This document shows positions 1 to 10,336 of a stretch of 64,000 nt of DNA, piece after piece. The translations under genes were made by a program, and so were the position numbers. The notes under the pieces are model-generated. The model saw only the letters and a list, made by a program, of their open reading frames with translations, ran no database searches and was not told the DNA's origin. The DNA is from Planifilum fulgidum (GTDB lineage Bacteria; Bacillota; Bacilli; Thermoactinomycetales; DSM-44946): assembly GCF_900113175.1 (NCBI RefSeq), contig NZ_FOOK01000004.1, positions 1 to 64,000 of the forward strand. Direction: 5' to 3'. Each line of letters begins with the position of its first letter. Positions within the stretch are counted from its first letter, which is position 1.

Positions 1-192
1 AGTCAGACCATTGAGCGCAGCTTCGCTGACGCCAAAGAACTTCATGGGCTTCGTTATGCACGCTACAGGGGGCTTGCCAAAGTCAGAGAGCAATGCCTCC
101 TTATTGCCGTGGCTCAAAACATCAAAAAAATGGCCTTGCTCCTCTCGAAGAGAGGAAAAGGCTTTGTGATCCGCCTAATTTACCAAATCTAA
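1..192 (+). mobile_element. IS1182-family transposase, C-terminal fragment cut by window edge
   Basis: Frame 1 is open from the first base to a TAA at 190-192 and encodes 63 residues. The motif ERSFADAKELHGLRYARYRG resembles the end of IS1182-type DDE transposases, where the Glu belongs to the catalytic triad. The rest of the gene lies outside the window, so it cannot be judged whether the element is intact. The element's right end probably lies in the hairpin-rich stretch before position 300. It sits directly upstream of the spoIIIA operon on the same strand. Confidence 0.8.
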
Positions 193-225
193 TTTCCTTT
201 ATCTGTTTATTCCCCATAAACATGC

Positions 226-264
226 AACCCCTGGCGCTTTTCTTGCGAAAAGAGCCAGGGGGTT
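226..264 (+). terminator. Long hairpin after transposase (terminator or IS end)
   Basis: A roughly 17-bp stem with one mismatch and one bulge: AACCCCTGGC-GCTTTTC, loop TTGC, GAAAAGA-GCCAGGGGGTT. There is no long T tail. It may be the structured right end of the insertion element or a readthrough barrier. Confidence 0.5.
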
Positions 265-277
265 TGTCATCAATCTC

Positions 278-300
278 GAGCGGCTTGGCCGCTCTTTTTT
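278..300 (+). terminator. Rho-independent terminator
   Basis: Perfect stem GAGCGGC / GCCGCTC with loop TTG followed by six T. It should insulate the spoIIIA promoter from insertion-element transcription. Confidence 0.8.
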
Positions 301-310
301 GTTGGCTTGG

Positions 311-340
311 TCATATTGCACCGGGACGGGCAATAAGTAT
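311..340 (+). promoter_or_regulatory. Possible sigma-E promoter of the spoIIIA operon
   Basis: TCATATT at 311-317 resembles the sigma-E -35 (KMATATT). About 15 bases downstream ATAAGTAT (333-340) is a poor match to the -10 (CATACAHT). The position, 32 bases before spoIIIAA, and the known sigma-E control of spoIIIA in Bacillus support it, but the -10 is weak. Confidence 0.35.
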
Positions 341-371
341 GAGGTAAACCGAGTGGACAGGAGGCTTCTCC

Positions 372-1340
372 ATGATTGACCGAGTGCTCCGCGTGCTTCC
401 GCTGTCCATCCGGAATTTGCTGGAGTCCCTGTCGCCTGTGGAGAGAAGCCGGCTGGAGGAGATCCGAGTGCGGAAGGATCGCCCGCTGGAGGTCATTACC
501 ACGGAAAAGTCCCGGTTTGTCACTCCGGAGGGGCGCCTCACGCGGGATCCCCGGGAGGCGTACCGGCCTTCCGGCGAAGATTGCCGGAAGATGCTGAATC
601 TGATCAGCAACCATTCCCTGTACGCACTGGAGGAGGAGCTGAGGAGGGGCTATGTCACCATCGAGGGGGGACACCGGATCGGGTTGTCCGGAAAAGTAGT
701 CGTCGAAGGCGGGAGAGTGAGGCACCTGAGGGACATCACCGGGTTCAACGTCCGGATTGCCCGGCAGATCCCCGGGGTGGCCGGCGGTCTCATCCCATAC
801 CTCTTTCAGGGGGGGCGGGTGGAGAATGTGCTCATCGTTTCTCCTCCGCAATGCGGCAAGACCACCTTGCTCCGGGATCTGGCGCGGATCGTCAGCACCG
901 GGGACAAGGGCCTCTCCCCCCTAAAGGTGGGGATTGTGGATGAACGCTCGGAACTGGCCGGGTGCGTGCAGGGAATTCCCCAGCATGATGTCGGTCCCCG
1001 CACGGATGTGTTGGACGGGTGCCCGAAGGCGGAAGGGATGATGATGATGATCCGCTCCATGTCGCCGGACATTCTGGTGGTGGATGAAATCGGCCGCAGG
1101 GAGGACGGGGAGGCGGTGTACGAGGCGGTCCATGCCGGAGTGCATGTGTTTACCACCGCCCACGGCCGAACCCTGGAAGAGGTGTGCCGAAGGCCCACGA
1201 TTTCCGCCCTGGCGCGGGACGGGGTGTTCGGCCGGTATGTGCTTTTGAGCCGGCGCCGCGGCCCCGGAACGGTGGAGGGCGTGTTCGACCGGTCCTTTCG
1301 GCGGGTCGAACGGCTGGAGATGGTCCGTTCGCCATGTTGA
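372..1340 (+). CDS. spoIIIAA: Stage III sporulation protein AA (ATPase)
   Basis: A 322-residue secretion-type ATPase of the SpoIIIA-SpoIIQ channel that links mother cell and forespore during engulfment. Walker A is visible as SPPQCGKTTLL near residue 157, and a Walker B-like PDILVVDEIGR near residue 234. The start is ATG behind AGGAGG with 8-base spacing. The stop overlaps the start of spoIIIAB by a few bases, and it heads an eight-gene operon. By analogy with B. subtilis it is expressed in the mother cell. Confidence 0.95.
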   Translation: MIDRVLRVLPLSIRNLLESLSPVERSRLEEIRVRKDRPLEVITTEKSRFVTPEGRLTRDPREAYRPSGEDCRKMLNLISNHSLYALEEELRRGYVTIEGGHRIGLSGKVVVEGGRVRHLRDITGFNVRIARQIPGVAGGLIPYLFQGGRVENVLIVSPPQCGKTTLLRDLARIVSTGDKGLSPLKVGIVDERSELAGCVQGIPQHDVGPRTDVLDGCPKAEGMMMMIRSMSPDILVVDEIGRREDGEAVYEAVHAGVHVFTTAHGRTLEEVCRRPTISALARDGVFGRYVLLSRRRGPGTVEGVFDRSFRRVERLEMVRSPC

Positions 1341-1852
1341 AGCTGATCGGAGCCGTTTTGATCCTGATTTCCACCACCATGACCGGATTTCGCATCGCCC
1401 GCCGCTATGCCGAACGTCCCAGGCAAATCCGGCAGCTCCGGCAGGCCCTGTCCCTGTTGGAGACGGACATCGCCTACGGATCCCGCACGCTGACGGAAGC
1501 TTTTCGGTGGATCGGGAAACGGGAGCGGGAGCCGGTCGCTTCCCTCTTTTCCTCCTGCGTCCGATATCTGGAGACCCTCGATGGAGCATCCACGTACCAA
1601 TGCTGGAAAAAGGCCGTGGAGGAGACGTGGCCGCATACGGCGATGGGCGTGCCCGAGCGGGAAGTGATGATCGATTTCGGCAAGACTCTGGGTTTGTCCG
1701 ACCGTCAGGATCAGCTGCAGCACCTGAGGATGGCCGTCGCCAACTTGAAGGTGGAGGAAGATCATGCCCGGGACGAGCAGGTGCGTTACGAGAAGATGTG
1801 CAAGACCCTGGGTTTTCTTGCCGGAGCGCTCCTCGTCATTCTGATGATCTAG
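1334..1852 (+). CDS. spoIIIAB: Stage III sporulation protein AB
   Basis: 172 residues, the usual family length (about 171). An N-terminal membrane segment (MLKLIGAVLILIS) and a C-terminal hydrophobic segment (LAGALLVILMI) flank a soluble helical region. The family resembles the GspF/T2SS inner-membrane platform. The chosen ATG overlaps the spoIIIAA stop. An upstream in-frame ATG at 1184 would bury the start deep in spoIIIAA and is not credible. Confidence 0.93.
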   Translation: MLKLIGAVLILISTTMTGFRIARRYAERPRQIRQLRQALSLLETDIAYGSRTLTEAFRWIGKREREPVASLFSSCVRYLETLDGASTYQCWKKAVEETWPHTAMGVPEREVMIDFGKTLGLSDRQDQLQHLRMAVANLKVEEDHARDEQVRYEKMCKTLGFLAGALLVILMI

Positions 1853-1876
1853 CCTTTTGCGACCGGGGGGTCACCG

Positions 1877-2083
1877 ATGTCGTTCAATGTGGACGCTGTC
1901 TTTCAAATCGCCGGGATCGGGATTATCGTCGCCATGATGCACACGGTCCTCAAGCAGATGGGCAAGGAGGACTATGCCCAATGGGTGACGCTGATCGGGT
2001 TTATTGTGGTTTTGTTCATGGTGGCCACGATGGTTGAGGATCTGTTCCAGACGATCAAAAACGTTTTCCTGTTCCAATCGTGA
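1877..2083 (+). CDS. spoIIIAC: Stage III sporulation protein AC
   Basis: A 68-residue membrane protein with two hydrophobic helices (IAGIGIIVAMMHTVL and LIGFIVVLFMVATMV), matching the size and pattern of SpoIIIAC. It forms part of the SpoIIIA channel. The start is ATG behind a GGGGGG ribosome site. It lies between spoIIIAB and spoIIIAD. Confidence 0.93.
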   Translation: MSFNVDAVFQIAGIGIIVAMMHTVLKQMGKEDYAQWVTLIGFIVVLFMVATMVEDLFQTIKNVFLFQS

Positions 2084-2096
2084 GGGGGCGATCCCC

Positions 2097-2486
2097 TTGG
2101 AAATCATCCAGGTGGTCGGCCTCGGCTTGATCGCCACCTTTCTCATCCTGGTCATCAAGGAACAAAATCCCGTCTTTGCCTTTTTGCTGGCCACCTTCGC
2201 CGGAATCGTCATTTTTATCTCCCTTGCAGGCAAGTTGGCCGATGTGATCCGGACCCTGGAACAGCTGGCCGCCCAGGCGGGTGTGAAAGCGGCCTTTCTC
2301 GAGACGGTGCTGAAGATCATCGGCATCGCCTACATTGCCGAATTCGGCGCACAGGTGACGCGGGACGCGGGCCAAGAATCCATCGCCTCCAAGATCGAGA
2401 TGGCCGGAAAAGTGCTGATCATGGTGATGGCAATCCCCATTGTGACGATGATCATCGAAACGATCGTCAAAATTCTTCCATCGTGA
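2097..2486 (+). CDS. spoIIIAD: Stage III sporulation protein AD
   Basis: 129 residues starting at TTG (LEIIQVVGLGLIATF) behind GAGGGGG. The upstream in-frame ATG at 2004 lies inside spoIIIAC and is rejected. There are several membrane helices, including a C-terminal one (KVLIMVMAIPIVTMIIETI). The family is SpoIIIAC/AD. Length and operon position fit the Bacillus protein (133 residues). Confidence 0.93.
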   Translation: MEIIQVVGLGLIATFLILVIKEQNPVFAFLLATFAGIVIFISLAGKLADVIRTLEQLAAQAGVKAAFLETVLKIIGIAYIAEFGAQVTRDAGQESIASKIEMAGKVLIMVMAIPIVTMIIETIVKILPS

Positions 2487-2498
2487 GGATGGTTGTTC

Positions 2499-3689
2499 AT
2501 GGATCGGCTCCTGAAGCGGATCGGGCTTGTTGTGGCGATCTTCCTGACGGCGCCGCTCGTCTGCGCCGCCGCGAATGACCAGCCGGATTCCTCCGTCAGC
2601 GAACAATTGGTGCGGACCCAGCTGGAGCAGTTGGACACGGAACCGCTGGAGTCTTTTTGGCGGGATCTGAAACAGGAGTACGGCCGGTACATGCCGGGGG
2701 GAGAAAAAGGGGATCTTTTTGACGCGGTCCTTTCCCCGGAGGGCGGTTTTTCCCCGGAAGAGACGCTCAAGGCCTTGGCCCGCTACTTTTTCCACGAGAT
2801 CCTGTACAGCGGAAAGCTGCTCGGCACGGTGATCGTCCTCGCCGTATTGAGCATGATCCTTCAGCTCCTTTCCACCGCCTTTCAGCACGATCAGGTGAGC
2901 CGGGTGGCCTTCGCCGTCGCCTTCATGGTGATCATCATCCTCGCGATGGACAGTTTTTCCGTGGCCGTCGAGTCGGCCAAGACGGCCATCGAGCGGATGA
3001 TCCACTTCATGCTGGCCCTGATTCCGCTGGTGTTGACGCTGCTGGCGTCCATGGGCAATTTCGGCTCCGTGGCCATGCTTCATCCCCTGATCGTGTTCAT
3101 GATCCATGTCGTCGGAACGCTTATCTACACCGTGATCTTTCCGCTCCTGTTCTTTTCGGCGGTGCTCGGCATCGTCAGCTGCCTTTCGGAAAAATACAAA
3201 TTGAACCAGTTGGCCGATCTTTTCCGGCGGGTGAGCATGGCGCTGTTGGGAGGGCTTTTGACCATCTTTCTGGGCATCATCTCGATCCAGGGGGCGACGG
3301 CGGCCGTCACCGACGGGGTGACCATCCGCACGGCGAAATACCTGACGGGAAATTTTGTTCCGGTTGTGGGCAGGATGTTTTCCGATGCGGCGGACACAGT
3401 GGTGGGCGCCTCCCTTCTGGTGAAGAATGCGGTCGGGATGGCGGGGGTGTTGATTTTGCTGTTTATCAGCGCCTTTCCGGCGTTGAAGATCATCTCCCTG
3501 GCCGTCATCTACAACTTTTCGGCGGCGGTGATGCAGCCCCTCGGGAGCGGTCCGATCATCGATTGCCTGAACATCATCGGGAAAACCCTGATGTACATTT
3601 TCGCCGCGCTGGCCACCGTCGGGCTGATGTTCTTTCTCGCCGTCACCATCATCATCGCGGCCGGGAACATCTCGGTGATGATCCGGTAG
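2499..3689 (+). CDS. spoIIIAE: Stage III sporulation protein AE
   Basis: A 396-residue polytopic membrane protein with an N-terminal signal-like segment (IGLVVAIFLTAPLVCAAA), an extracytoplasmic charged stretch to about residue 95, and then multiple membrane helices to the C terminus. It is a SpoIIIA channel component. ATG 2499 is preferred over TTG 2493 because GAGGA at 2485-2489 is spaced 9 bases from it. Confidence 0.93.
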   Translation: MDRLLKRIGLVVAIFLTAPLVCAAANDQPDSSVSEQLVRTQLEQLDTEPLESFWRDLKQEYGRYMPGGEKGDLFDAVLSPEGGFSPEETLKALARYFFHEILYSGKLLGTVIVLAVLSMILQLLSTAFQHDQVSRVAFAVAFMVIIILAMDSFSVAVESAKTAIERMIHFMLALIPLVLTLLASMGNFGSVAMLHPLIVFMIHVVGTLIYTVIFPLLFFSAVLGIVSCLSEKYKLNQLADLFRRVSMALLGGLLTIFLGIISIQGATAAVTDGVTIRTAKYLTGNFVPVVGRMFSDAADTVVGASLLVKNAVGMAGVLILLFISAFPALKIISLAVIYNFSAAVMQPLGSGPIIDCLNIIGKTLMYIFAALATVGLMFFLAVTIIIAAGNISVMIR

Positions 3690-3701
3690 GTGAGGGAAAT
3701 G

Positions 3702-4340
3702 ATGGAATTCGTCGGCGGATGGCTCAAACAGATCATCCTGTTGGTGCTTGTCGCCACCTTTTTCGATTTGCTTCTTCCCAACCACTCGATGGAGCGCTAT
3801 GTGAAGCTGGTGATGGGCCTGTTGATCATCCTGGCGATTTTGAATCCGATTTTCTCGCTTTTGGACAAGAATCTGGATCTCGCATCCTTCACCCCGGACA
3901 GCCAGGGGGTGCCGGAGGGGAACGCCGCCGCCTTGAGCGCCATCCGCCGGGAAGGGGAAGCCCTTCAAAAAACCCGGGATCGGTTGATTCTTTCCCAGGT
4001 GCAGAAGAAGTTGGAGGAGACGATCAAACAGGATGTGGAGAGGCAATTTGACGTGAGGGTCGTAAAGAGCCAGGTGTCCGTCTCCCAGCCCGGGGAAAAG
4101 GAATCTCCCGAAATCCAGCGGGTTCACCTGGTGATTTCCCCTCGGCGGAACGAAGGGGAAGGGGGTGAGGTGATGCCCGTTCAACCGGTGGAACCCGTGG
4201 TCATCGGTCCGGATCGGACCGCTTCCGCGGGACGGGATTCCCCATCCCCCCGGGTGCCCTCCCGGATTGCCAGTTATCTTGAGCAGAAATGGGAATTGTC
4301 AACCGAACAGGTGCATGTGACCTGGGAGGATGCTTCCTGA
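3702..4340 (+). CDS. spoIIIAF: Stage III sporulation protein AF
   Basis: About 212 residues. Two N-terminal membrane helices (IILLVLVATFFDLLLP and VMGLLIILAILNPIF) are followed by a soluble domain with a Lys/Glu-rich helical part and a C-terminal domain related to the ring-forming folds of this complex. Upstream GTG 3690 and ATG 3699 are possible, but ATG 3702 best fits the GAGGGA site. spoIIIAE stops at 3689. Confidence 0.9.
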   Translation: MEFVGGWLKQIILLVLVATFFDLLLPNHSMERYVKLVMGLLIILAILNPIFSLLDKNLDLASFTPDSQGVPEGNAAALSAIRREGEALQKTRDRLILSQVQKKLEETIKQDVERQFDVRVVKSQVSVSQPGEKESPEIQRVHLVISPRRNEGEGGEVMPVQPVEPVVIGPDRTASAGRDSPSPRVPSRIASYLEQKWELSTEQVHVTWEDAS

Positions 4341-4352
4341 GGAGGGGTGCCG

Positions 4353-4982
4353 GTGTTCAAAGGGCTGTTTGACCGGCTGGAGAAAATGTGGGGAGGCGGC
4401 GAACAGGGAGCCAAAAGGGTGAACACCTTCCGCTGGTTGATTCTGATCGGCTGCCTGGGTGCCGCGCTGATGATCCTGTCCTCCTTCTTCTCCGTCGAAC
4501 GGGAAGTGCCGGGGGATTCATCCTCGGCGGATTTAAAGGGAGATTCCGTCCCCGCCGCGGCCTTCGGAAATAAGGACATGACCATGCAGGACTATGAGGA
4601 AATGTATGAATCCCAGCTGAGAGATGTCCTGGGAAAGATCGTCGGCGTGGAAAACGTGTCGGTGATGGTCAATCTGGAGTCCTCCGAGGAGACGGTGGTG
4701 GAGAAGGACCGGCGGGAAACAGAGCAGGTGACGGAAGAGAGCGACAAGAAGGGAGGCACGCGGAAGATCAACGAGCACACCGTGGAGGACAAGGTGGTCC
4801 TTTACCGGACGGACGAAGGGGAGAAACCGATTGTGGTCAAGAGGATCAAGCCCCGGGTTCGCGGCGTGTTGATCGTGGCGGAGGGGGCGGAGGACCTGAA
4901 GAGGAAAGCGCTGATCATCGAAGCGGTGCAGCGGGTGTTGGACGTGCCCGTACACCGGATTTCCGTAATGCCGAGAGGATAG
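4353..4982 (+). CDS. spoIIIAG: Stage III sporulation protein AG
   Basis: 209 residues starting at GTG behind GGAGGGG. A cytoplasmic N terminus and one membrane helix near residues 27-46 (FRWLILIGCLGAALMILSS) lead to an extracytoplasmic domain ending VLDVPVHRISVMPRG. In B. subtilis this protein forms a large oligomeric ring in the intermembrane space. The insertion rich in Glu/Lys (residues ~115-150) is typical of the family. Confidence 0.92.
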   Translation: MFKGLFDRLEKMWGGGEQGAKRVNTFRWLILIGCLGAALMILSSFFSVEREVPGDSSSADLKGDSVPAAAFGNKDMTMQDYEEMYESQLRDVLGKIVGVENVSVMVNLESSEETVVEKDRRETEQVTEESDKKGGTRKINEHTVEDKVVLYRTDEGEKPIVVKRIKPRVRGVLIVAEGAEDLKRKALIIEAVQRVLDVPVHRISVMPRG

Positions 4983-5012
4983 CAATTCGGACCCTTGAGG
5001 GAGGGATGCAGG

Positions 5013-5552
5013 ATGACGATGAACAAACAGACGGTCTGGCTGGTGACGATGCTCACGCTGATGGTGGTTCTGTCGGCCTATTACATTGTGACGGGCCCCG
5101 TGGAACCGGTGGATGAGGCCGGCCGGCCGTCCGGGGAAAATGAGGTGCAGGTGGATCTCAAAACGGAAGAAGCCGATTCAAAGGAGGAGGTCCAGAAGGC
5201 GTCCAGCGACTATTTCGTGGGATACCAGCTGCAGCGAAACAATCTTCGTTCCAAGATGACGGAAGAGTACATGAACATCTTGACCAATCCCAAATCGTCG
5301 AAAAAGGAACTGGAAGAGGCCCAGCGCAAGATCGACGAGCTGATGAAGGTGGATAAGACGGAGTCCGTGCTGGAGGAGCTGATCCGGAACGAAGGATTCC
5401 GCGACGCGGTGGTGATCTCGGGGGACAGACACGTGGATGTGATCGTCCAGAGCGAGAAGCTGACCCATTCCCAGGTGGTCAAACTGATCAGCTTGGTGAA
5501 GAAGCACCTGGATGTCCCCGCGACGCAGGTTTCCGTCGCGTACCGTCCGTGA
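5013..5552 (+). CDS. spoIIIAH: Stage III sporulation protein AH
   Basis: 179 residues. One membrane anchor (VWLVTMLTLMVVLSAYYIV) precedes a coiled region and a C-terminal YscJ/FliF-like ring-building domain ending LDVPATQVSVAYRP. It binds forespore SpoIIQ across the septum. ATG 5013 is chosen because GAGGGAGGG lies 7 bases upstream; the TTG at 4995 overlaps that ribosome site. It is shorter than B. subtilis SpoIIIAH (218) through a reduced linker. Last gene of the operon. Confidence 0.92.
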   Translation: MTMNKQTVWLVTMLTLMVVLSAYYIVTGPVEPVDEAGRPSGENEVQVDLKTEEADSKEEVQKASSDYFVGYQLQRNNLRSKMTEEYMNILTNPKSSKKELEEAQRKIDELMKVDKTESVLEELIRNEGFRDAVVISGDRHVDVIVQSEKLTHSQVVKLISLVKKHLDVPATQVSVAYRP

Positions 5553-5570
5553 CGCTCACCGCCTTGTCCC

Positions 5571-5597
5571 GCCCCCCTGCGGGGGTTTTTTCTTTTC
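5571..5597 (+). terminator. Terminator of the spoIIIA operon
   Basis: Stem CCCCC / GGGGG with loop TGC followed by TTTTTTCTTTT, 18 bases after spoIIIAH. Confidence 0.85.
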
Positions 5598-5693
5598 ATT
5601 CCAGGTTAAAATGGAGGGAAGGGGTGGCCAAGCGGGGCAAAAAACTTGTATGATAAAATCGTCACCGCTTGAAAAGTGAGAGGAGTGAAGCTC

Positions 5694-6206
<513 letters not shown>

Positions 6207-6223
6207 GCGCGGGAGGAAGCCGT

Positions 6224-7583
<1,360 letters not shown>

Positions 7584-7591
<8 letters not shown>

Positions 7592-7982
7592 ATGGGATGT
7601 GGAGTATCAGTCGACCGACTTGGGAAAAATCGAGATTGCCCCGGAAGTGATTCAGATCATCGCGGGTCTGGCCGCCGTTCAAGTGGACGGTGTCGCCGGC
7701 ATGAGCGGCGGGGTCGTTGACGACATCACCCAATTTCTCGGCCGAAAAAACCCGCGCCAGGGGATCCGCGTGGAGTTTGAAGAGGGACTGTCGATCGAGG
7801 TGGCGATCCACGTCAAATACGGTTCCTACATTCCGGATGTGGGGAAAGCGGTTCAGGAACAGGTGAAAAACGCGGTGGAGACGATGACGGGATTGCGCGT
7901 TGAAAGCGTGAATGTCCGCGTGGAAGCGGTCAAGTTCCCCGAGAAGTCCGGCGCCGTCGAAGCGACCCAACGGGTGAAGTAA
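7584..7982 (+). CDS. Asp23/Gls24 family protein (YqhY-like)
   Basis: 132 residues with the Asp23 pattern: [18 protein letters not shown] near the N terminus and a domain rich in VRVEFEEGL...EVAIHVKYG. The start ATG overlaps the end of accC. In B. subtilis the equivalent yqhY also follows accC and affects acetyl-CoA carboxylase homeostasis. The next gene encodes AmaP, the membrane anchor for Asp23 proteins, which supports an envelope-associated role. Confidence 0.9.
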
Positions 7983-8019
7983 CGTCCGCAAAGCAATGAT
8001 CTTGGAAGGGGGAGGGGAT

Positions 8020-8556
8020 ATGAGTCTGTTCGACAGACTCCTCCTGGTTTTTCACAGCCTGGTGGTTGCCGTCCTGTCCGCGATGGTTGCTCTCGCCGGA
8101 GCGGGGGCGGCTTCCCTGGAGTGGGTTTGGGAAGCGCCTCATCTCCGCTGGGCGGTGGCGGTGATCGGTCTGCTTCTTTTCCTGTTGAGCCTACGCCTGT
8201 TGTTTTCGGTCATGCGGCGGCCGAAGGGCGAAGGGGTGGACCGCTTGACGGAGTTCGGCTACATCCGCATCTCGTTGGACACGCTGGAGAGCATCGCGCA
8301 GAGAGCGGCCCGCGGGGTAAAGGGAATCCGCGATTTGACGGCGCGGGTCCGGTTTTCCAGCGATTCGCCCTCGTCCGTCGGCATCGGTCTGAAAATCACC
8401 GTGGACGGGGAGACGCCGATTCAGCTCCTTTCCGAGGAGCTCCAGCGGACGGTGAAAAAGCAGGTGGAGGAGATTGCCGGGGTCGAAGTGAATCAGGTGT
8501 CGGTGCTGGTGAAGGACACGGTCCAGCCTGAGCGCTCCCGCATCCGTGTCGATTAA
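8020..8556 (+). CDS. amaP: Alkaline shock response membrane anchor protein AmaP
   Basis: 178 residues with two N-terminal membrane helices (VFHSLVVAVLSAMVALAG and WAVAVIGLLLFLLSLRLLF), then a soluble domain related to Asp23 (ISLDTLESIAQRAARGVKGI...VNQVSVLVKDT). AmaP tethers Asp23 to the membrane in staphylococci. The start ATG 8020 lies behind GGGGGAGGGG. It is flanked by an Asp23-family gene and a DUF2273 gene, a recurring trio. Confidence 0.88.
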   Translation: MSLFDRLLLVFHSLVVAVLSAMVALAGAGAASLEWVWEAPHLRWAVAVIGLLLFLLSLRLLFSVMRRPKGEGVDRLTEFGYIRISLDTLESIAQRAARGVKGIRDLTARVRFSSDSPSSVGIGLKITVDGETPIQLLSEELQRTVKKQVEEIAGVEVNQVSVLVKDTVQPERSRIRVD

Positions 8557-8570
8557 GGCGGTGATCCCTC

Positions 8571-8801
8571 TTGAACTTTATCCCTTGGGAGAAGTTGTTT
8601 GAGACGCACGGCGGCCGAATCGCGGGCACGTGTTTCGGATTGGTTTTGGGATTCATTTATCTCATTGTCGGCTTCTGGAAAACGGTGGTTTTTGCGATGT
8701 TTGTCGGATTGGGTTATCTGTGGGGCTGGCGGTTGGATCGCCGGGAGGATATGGAAAAGGTGGTGTCTGCCATACTCTCGGACAAGTGGATTCGAAAGTA
8801 G
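8571..8801 (+). CDS. DUF2273 small membrane protein
   Basis: 76 residues starting at TTG behind AAGGCGGTG. Two close hydrophobic helices (GTCFGLVLGFIYLIVGFW and TVVFAMFVGLGYLWGW) precede a charged C terminus (RLDRREDMEKVV). Size, topology and its place after amaP match DUF2273. The function is unknown; presumably it assists the Asp23/AmaP complex at the membrane. Confidence 0.8.
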   Translation: MNFIPWEKLFETHGGRIAGTCFGLVLGFIYLIVGFWKTVVFAMFVGLGYLWGWRLDRREDMEKVVSAILSDKWIRK

Positions 8802-8830
8802 GACCCGGTCCCACGGCCCGGGTCTTTTTT
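8802..8830 (+). terminator. Terminator or attenuator before nusB
   Basis: Stem GACCCGG / CCGGGTC with a 9-base loop and a six-T tail, ending only 15 bases before the nusB start. Transcription into nusB must therefore either read through or start nearby. Confidence 0.75.
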
Positions 8831-8845
8831 CGAGGTGGTGAGGAC

Positions 8846-9274
8846 ATGAGTCGAAGAGTGGCCAGGGAAAAAGCGCTTCAGGCCCTGTATCAGTCCGATG
8901 TGCGGGGAGAGGAAGAGGAGGGGGTTCAGAGTCTGGCGGAGGAAGTTTCGGAGCGGGAACGCCCCTTTTTTTGGCGCCTGGTGCGCGGTGTGTGGGAGAA
9001 GCGGCAAGTCATCGATCCGGTGATCGGACAGCATCTCAAAAAGGGCTGGTCCCTTTCCCGGTTGGCGGTCGTTGACCGTTCGATTTTGCGCATGGCGGTG
9101 TATGAACTGCTTTTTGAGCCGGAGATTCCGTACGGCGTCACCCTCAACGAGGCGGTCGAGCTGGCCAAGACCTTCGGTGACGAGAATTCGGGCCGCTTCG
9201 TCAACGGAGTGCTGGGAGGGGTTGTGAAAAACATCGAGACCATCCGGGAACAATTGGCGGCGGAGGGTTCGTGA
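8846..9274 (+). CDS. nusB: Transcription antitermination factor NusB
   Basis: 142 residues, all-helical NusB family: MSRRVAREKALQALYQSD at the N terminus and VDRSILRMAVYELLF in the core, ending ENSGRFVNGVLGGV. It binds boxA in rRNA leaders together with NusE (S10). ATG 8846 follows GAGGTGGTGAGG. The in-frame extension upstream overlaps the DUF2273 gene and is rejected. Confidence 0.94.
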   Translation: MSRRVAREKALQALYQSDVRGEEEEGVQSLAEEVSERERPFFWRLVRGVWEKRQVIDPVIGQHLKKGWSLSRLAVVDRSILRMAVYELLFEPEIPYGVTLNEAVELAKTFGDENSGRFVNGVLGGVVKNIETIREQLAAEGS

Positions 9275-10245
9275 TGGAGAAGCGCCCGGCGGTGCTCGGG
9301 ATTGACACGAGCAATTATTTCACCTCCCTGTGCCTCGTCGACGAGGAGGGGAATCCCCTGTTCGACGGGCGGATGGGATTGGAGGTGCCCCGGGGAGAGC
9401 GCGGCCTTCAGCAATCCGTCGCCGTGTTCGGTCACGTTCGAAATCTCCCGCGCCTGCTTTCCCGGATGAAGCTGGAGGATGTGCGAATTGCCGCCGTCTG
9501 TGCCAGCCGGGCTCCCCGGCCGCAGGAAGGATCCTACATGCCGGTGTTTGAGGTGGGGCTTTCCTGGGGCTTTTCCCTGTCCAGGGCGTGGGGGGCCCCC
9601 TTTTGGGAGACGACGCACCAGGAAGGGCACATCGCCGCCGGCGTCGCCACGGCCCGCCCCGACCTGAGGGAGGATTCTTTTTTGGCGGTCCATCTCTCCG
9701 GCGGAACCACCGAGCTGTTGCGGGTGGTGAAAAAGGGCGAAGGGTATGAGATCAACCGGCTCGGCGGAACGAGGGATCTGAACGCCGGCCAACTGGTGGA
9801 CCGGGTGGGCGTGGCGATGGGACTTCCCTTTCCCGCCGGTCCGTCCTTGGAGAAATTGGCCCTTCGCTATGAGGGTTCGCCGGTGACGGTCGCCTCGGCC
9901 GTCCGGGGGCTGGATTGTTCCTTTTCGGGGCCGGAGACCGCCTTGCTCCGGATGTGGGAAAAGCGGGAACTGCCTCCCGAGGGGATCGCTTTCGCCACCC
10001 TGCGCTGCATCGCCAACACGCTGGAACGGTGGCTTTTGAACGCCTTTCAGGCCGCGGGCGACCGCACCGTGCTGATTGTCGGGGGGGTGGCCGCCAACGG
10101 GCTGATCCGCGAGCGTTTGCGCCTTCGCCTGGAGCATCCCGCCGTGGGAGCGCGCCTTCATTTCGCCGATCCCCGCTACTCGGGGGACAACGCCTTCGGG
10201 GTGGCCCGGATCGGCCTGGAGATGTGGCGAAGGCGGTCGGGATGA
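9274..10245 (+). CDS. TsaD/Kae1-like (peptidase M22 family) paralogue
   Basis: 323 residues. The family fold is suggested by VLGIDTSNYFTSLCLVD at the N terminus, a metal-site-like THQEGHIAAG near residue 113, LSGGTTELL near residue 143, and a late IVGGVAANGLIRERL. Genuine TsaD modifies tRNA (t6A). This protein is diverged and sits outside a tsa operon, between nusB and folD, so its role is unknown. The start ATG overlaps the nusB stop and GGAGGG lies 6 bases upstream. A separate tsaD elsewhere is expected but cannot be seen here. Confidence 0.75.
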   Translation: MEKRPAVLGIDTSNYFTSLCLVDEEGNPLFDGRMGLEVPRGERGLQQSVAVFGHVRNLPRLLSRMKLEDVRIAAVCASRAPRPQEGSYMPVFEVGLSWGFSLSRAWGAPFWETTHQEGHIAAGVATARPDLREDSFLAVHLSGGTTELLRVVKKGEGYEINRLGGTRDLNAGQLVDRVGVAMGLPFPAGPSLEKLALRYEGSPVTVASAVRGLDCSFSGPETALLRMWEKRELPPEGIAFATLRCIANTLERWLLNAFQAAGDRTVLIVGGVAANGLIRERLRLRLEHPAVGARLHFADPRYSGDNAFGVARIGLEMWRRRSG

Positions 10246-10261
10246 ATCGGTCAGGCTGTTC

Positions 10262-10290
10262 TTTACTTCGATCTGGAAAAAGGATACACT
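10262..10290 (+). promoter_or_regulatory. Candidate sigma-A promoter of folD
   Basis: TTTACT (10262-10267), a 17-base spacer, then TACACT (10285-10290), about 47 bases before the folD start. Confidence 0.55.
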
Positions 10291-10336
10291 GTGTTCATGA
10301 ATAATGGTTGAGTCTTCTACAGAGAGGAGCATTTGA

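Noticed and set aside
2055-4184. 709-residue minus-strand frame across spoIIIAD-AF
   Set aside because: His/Arg/Gln-rich shadow of well-supported plus-strand genes.
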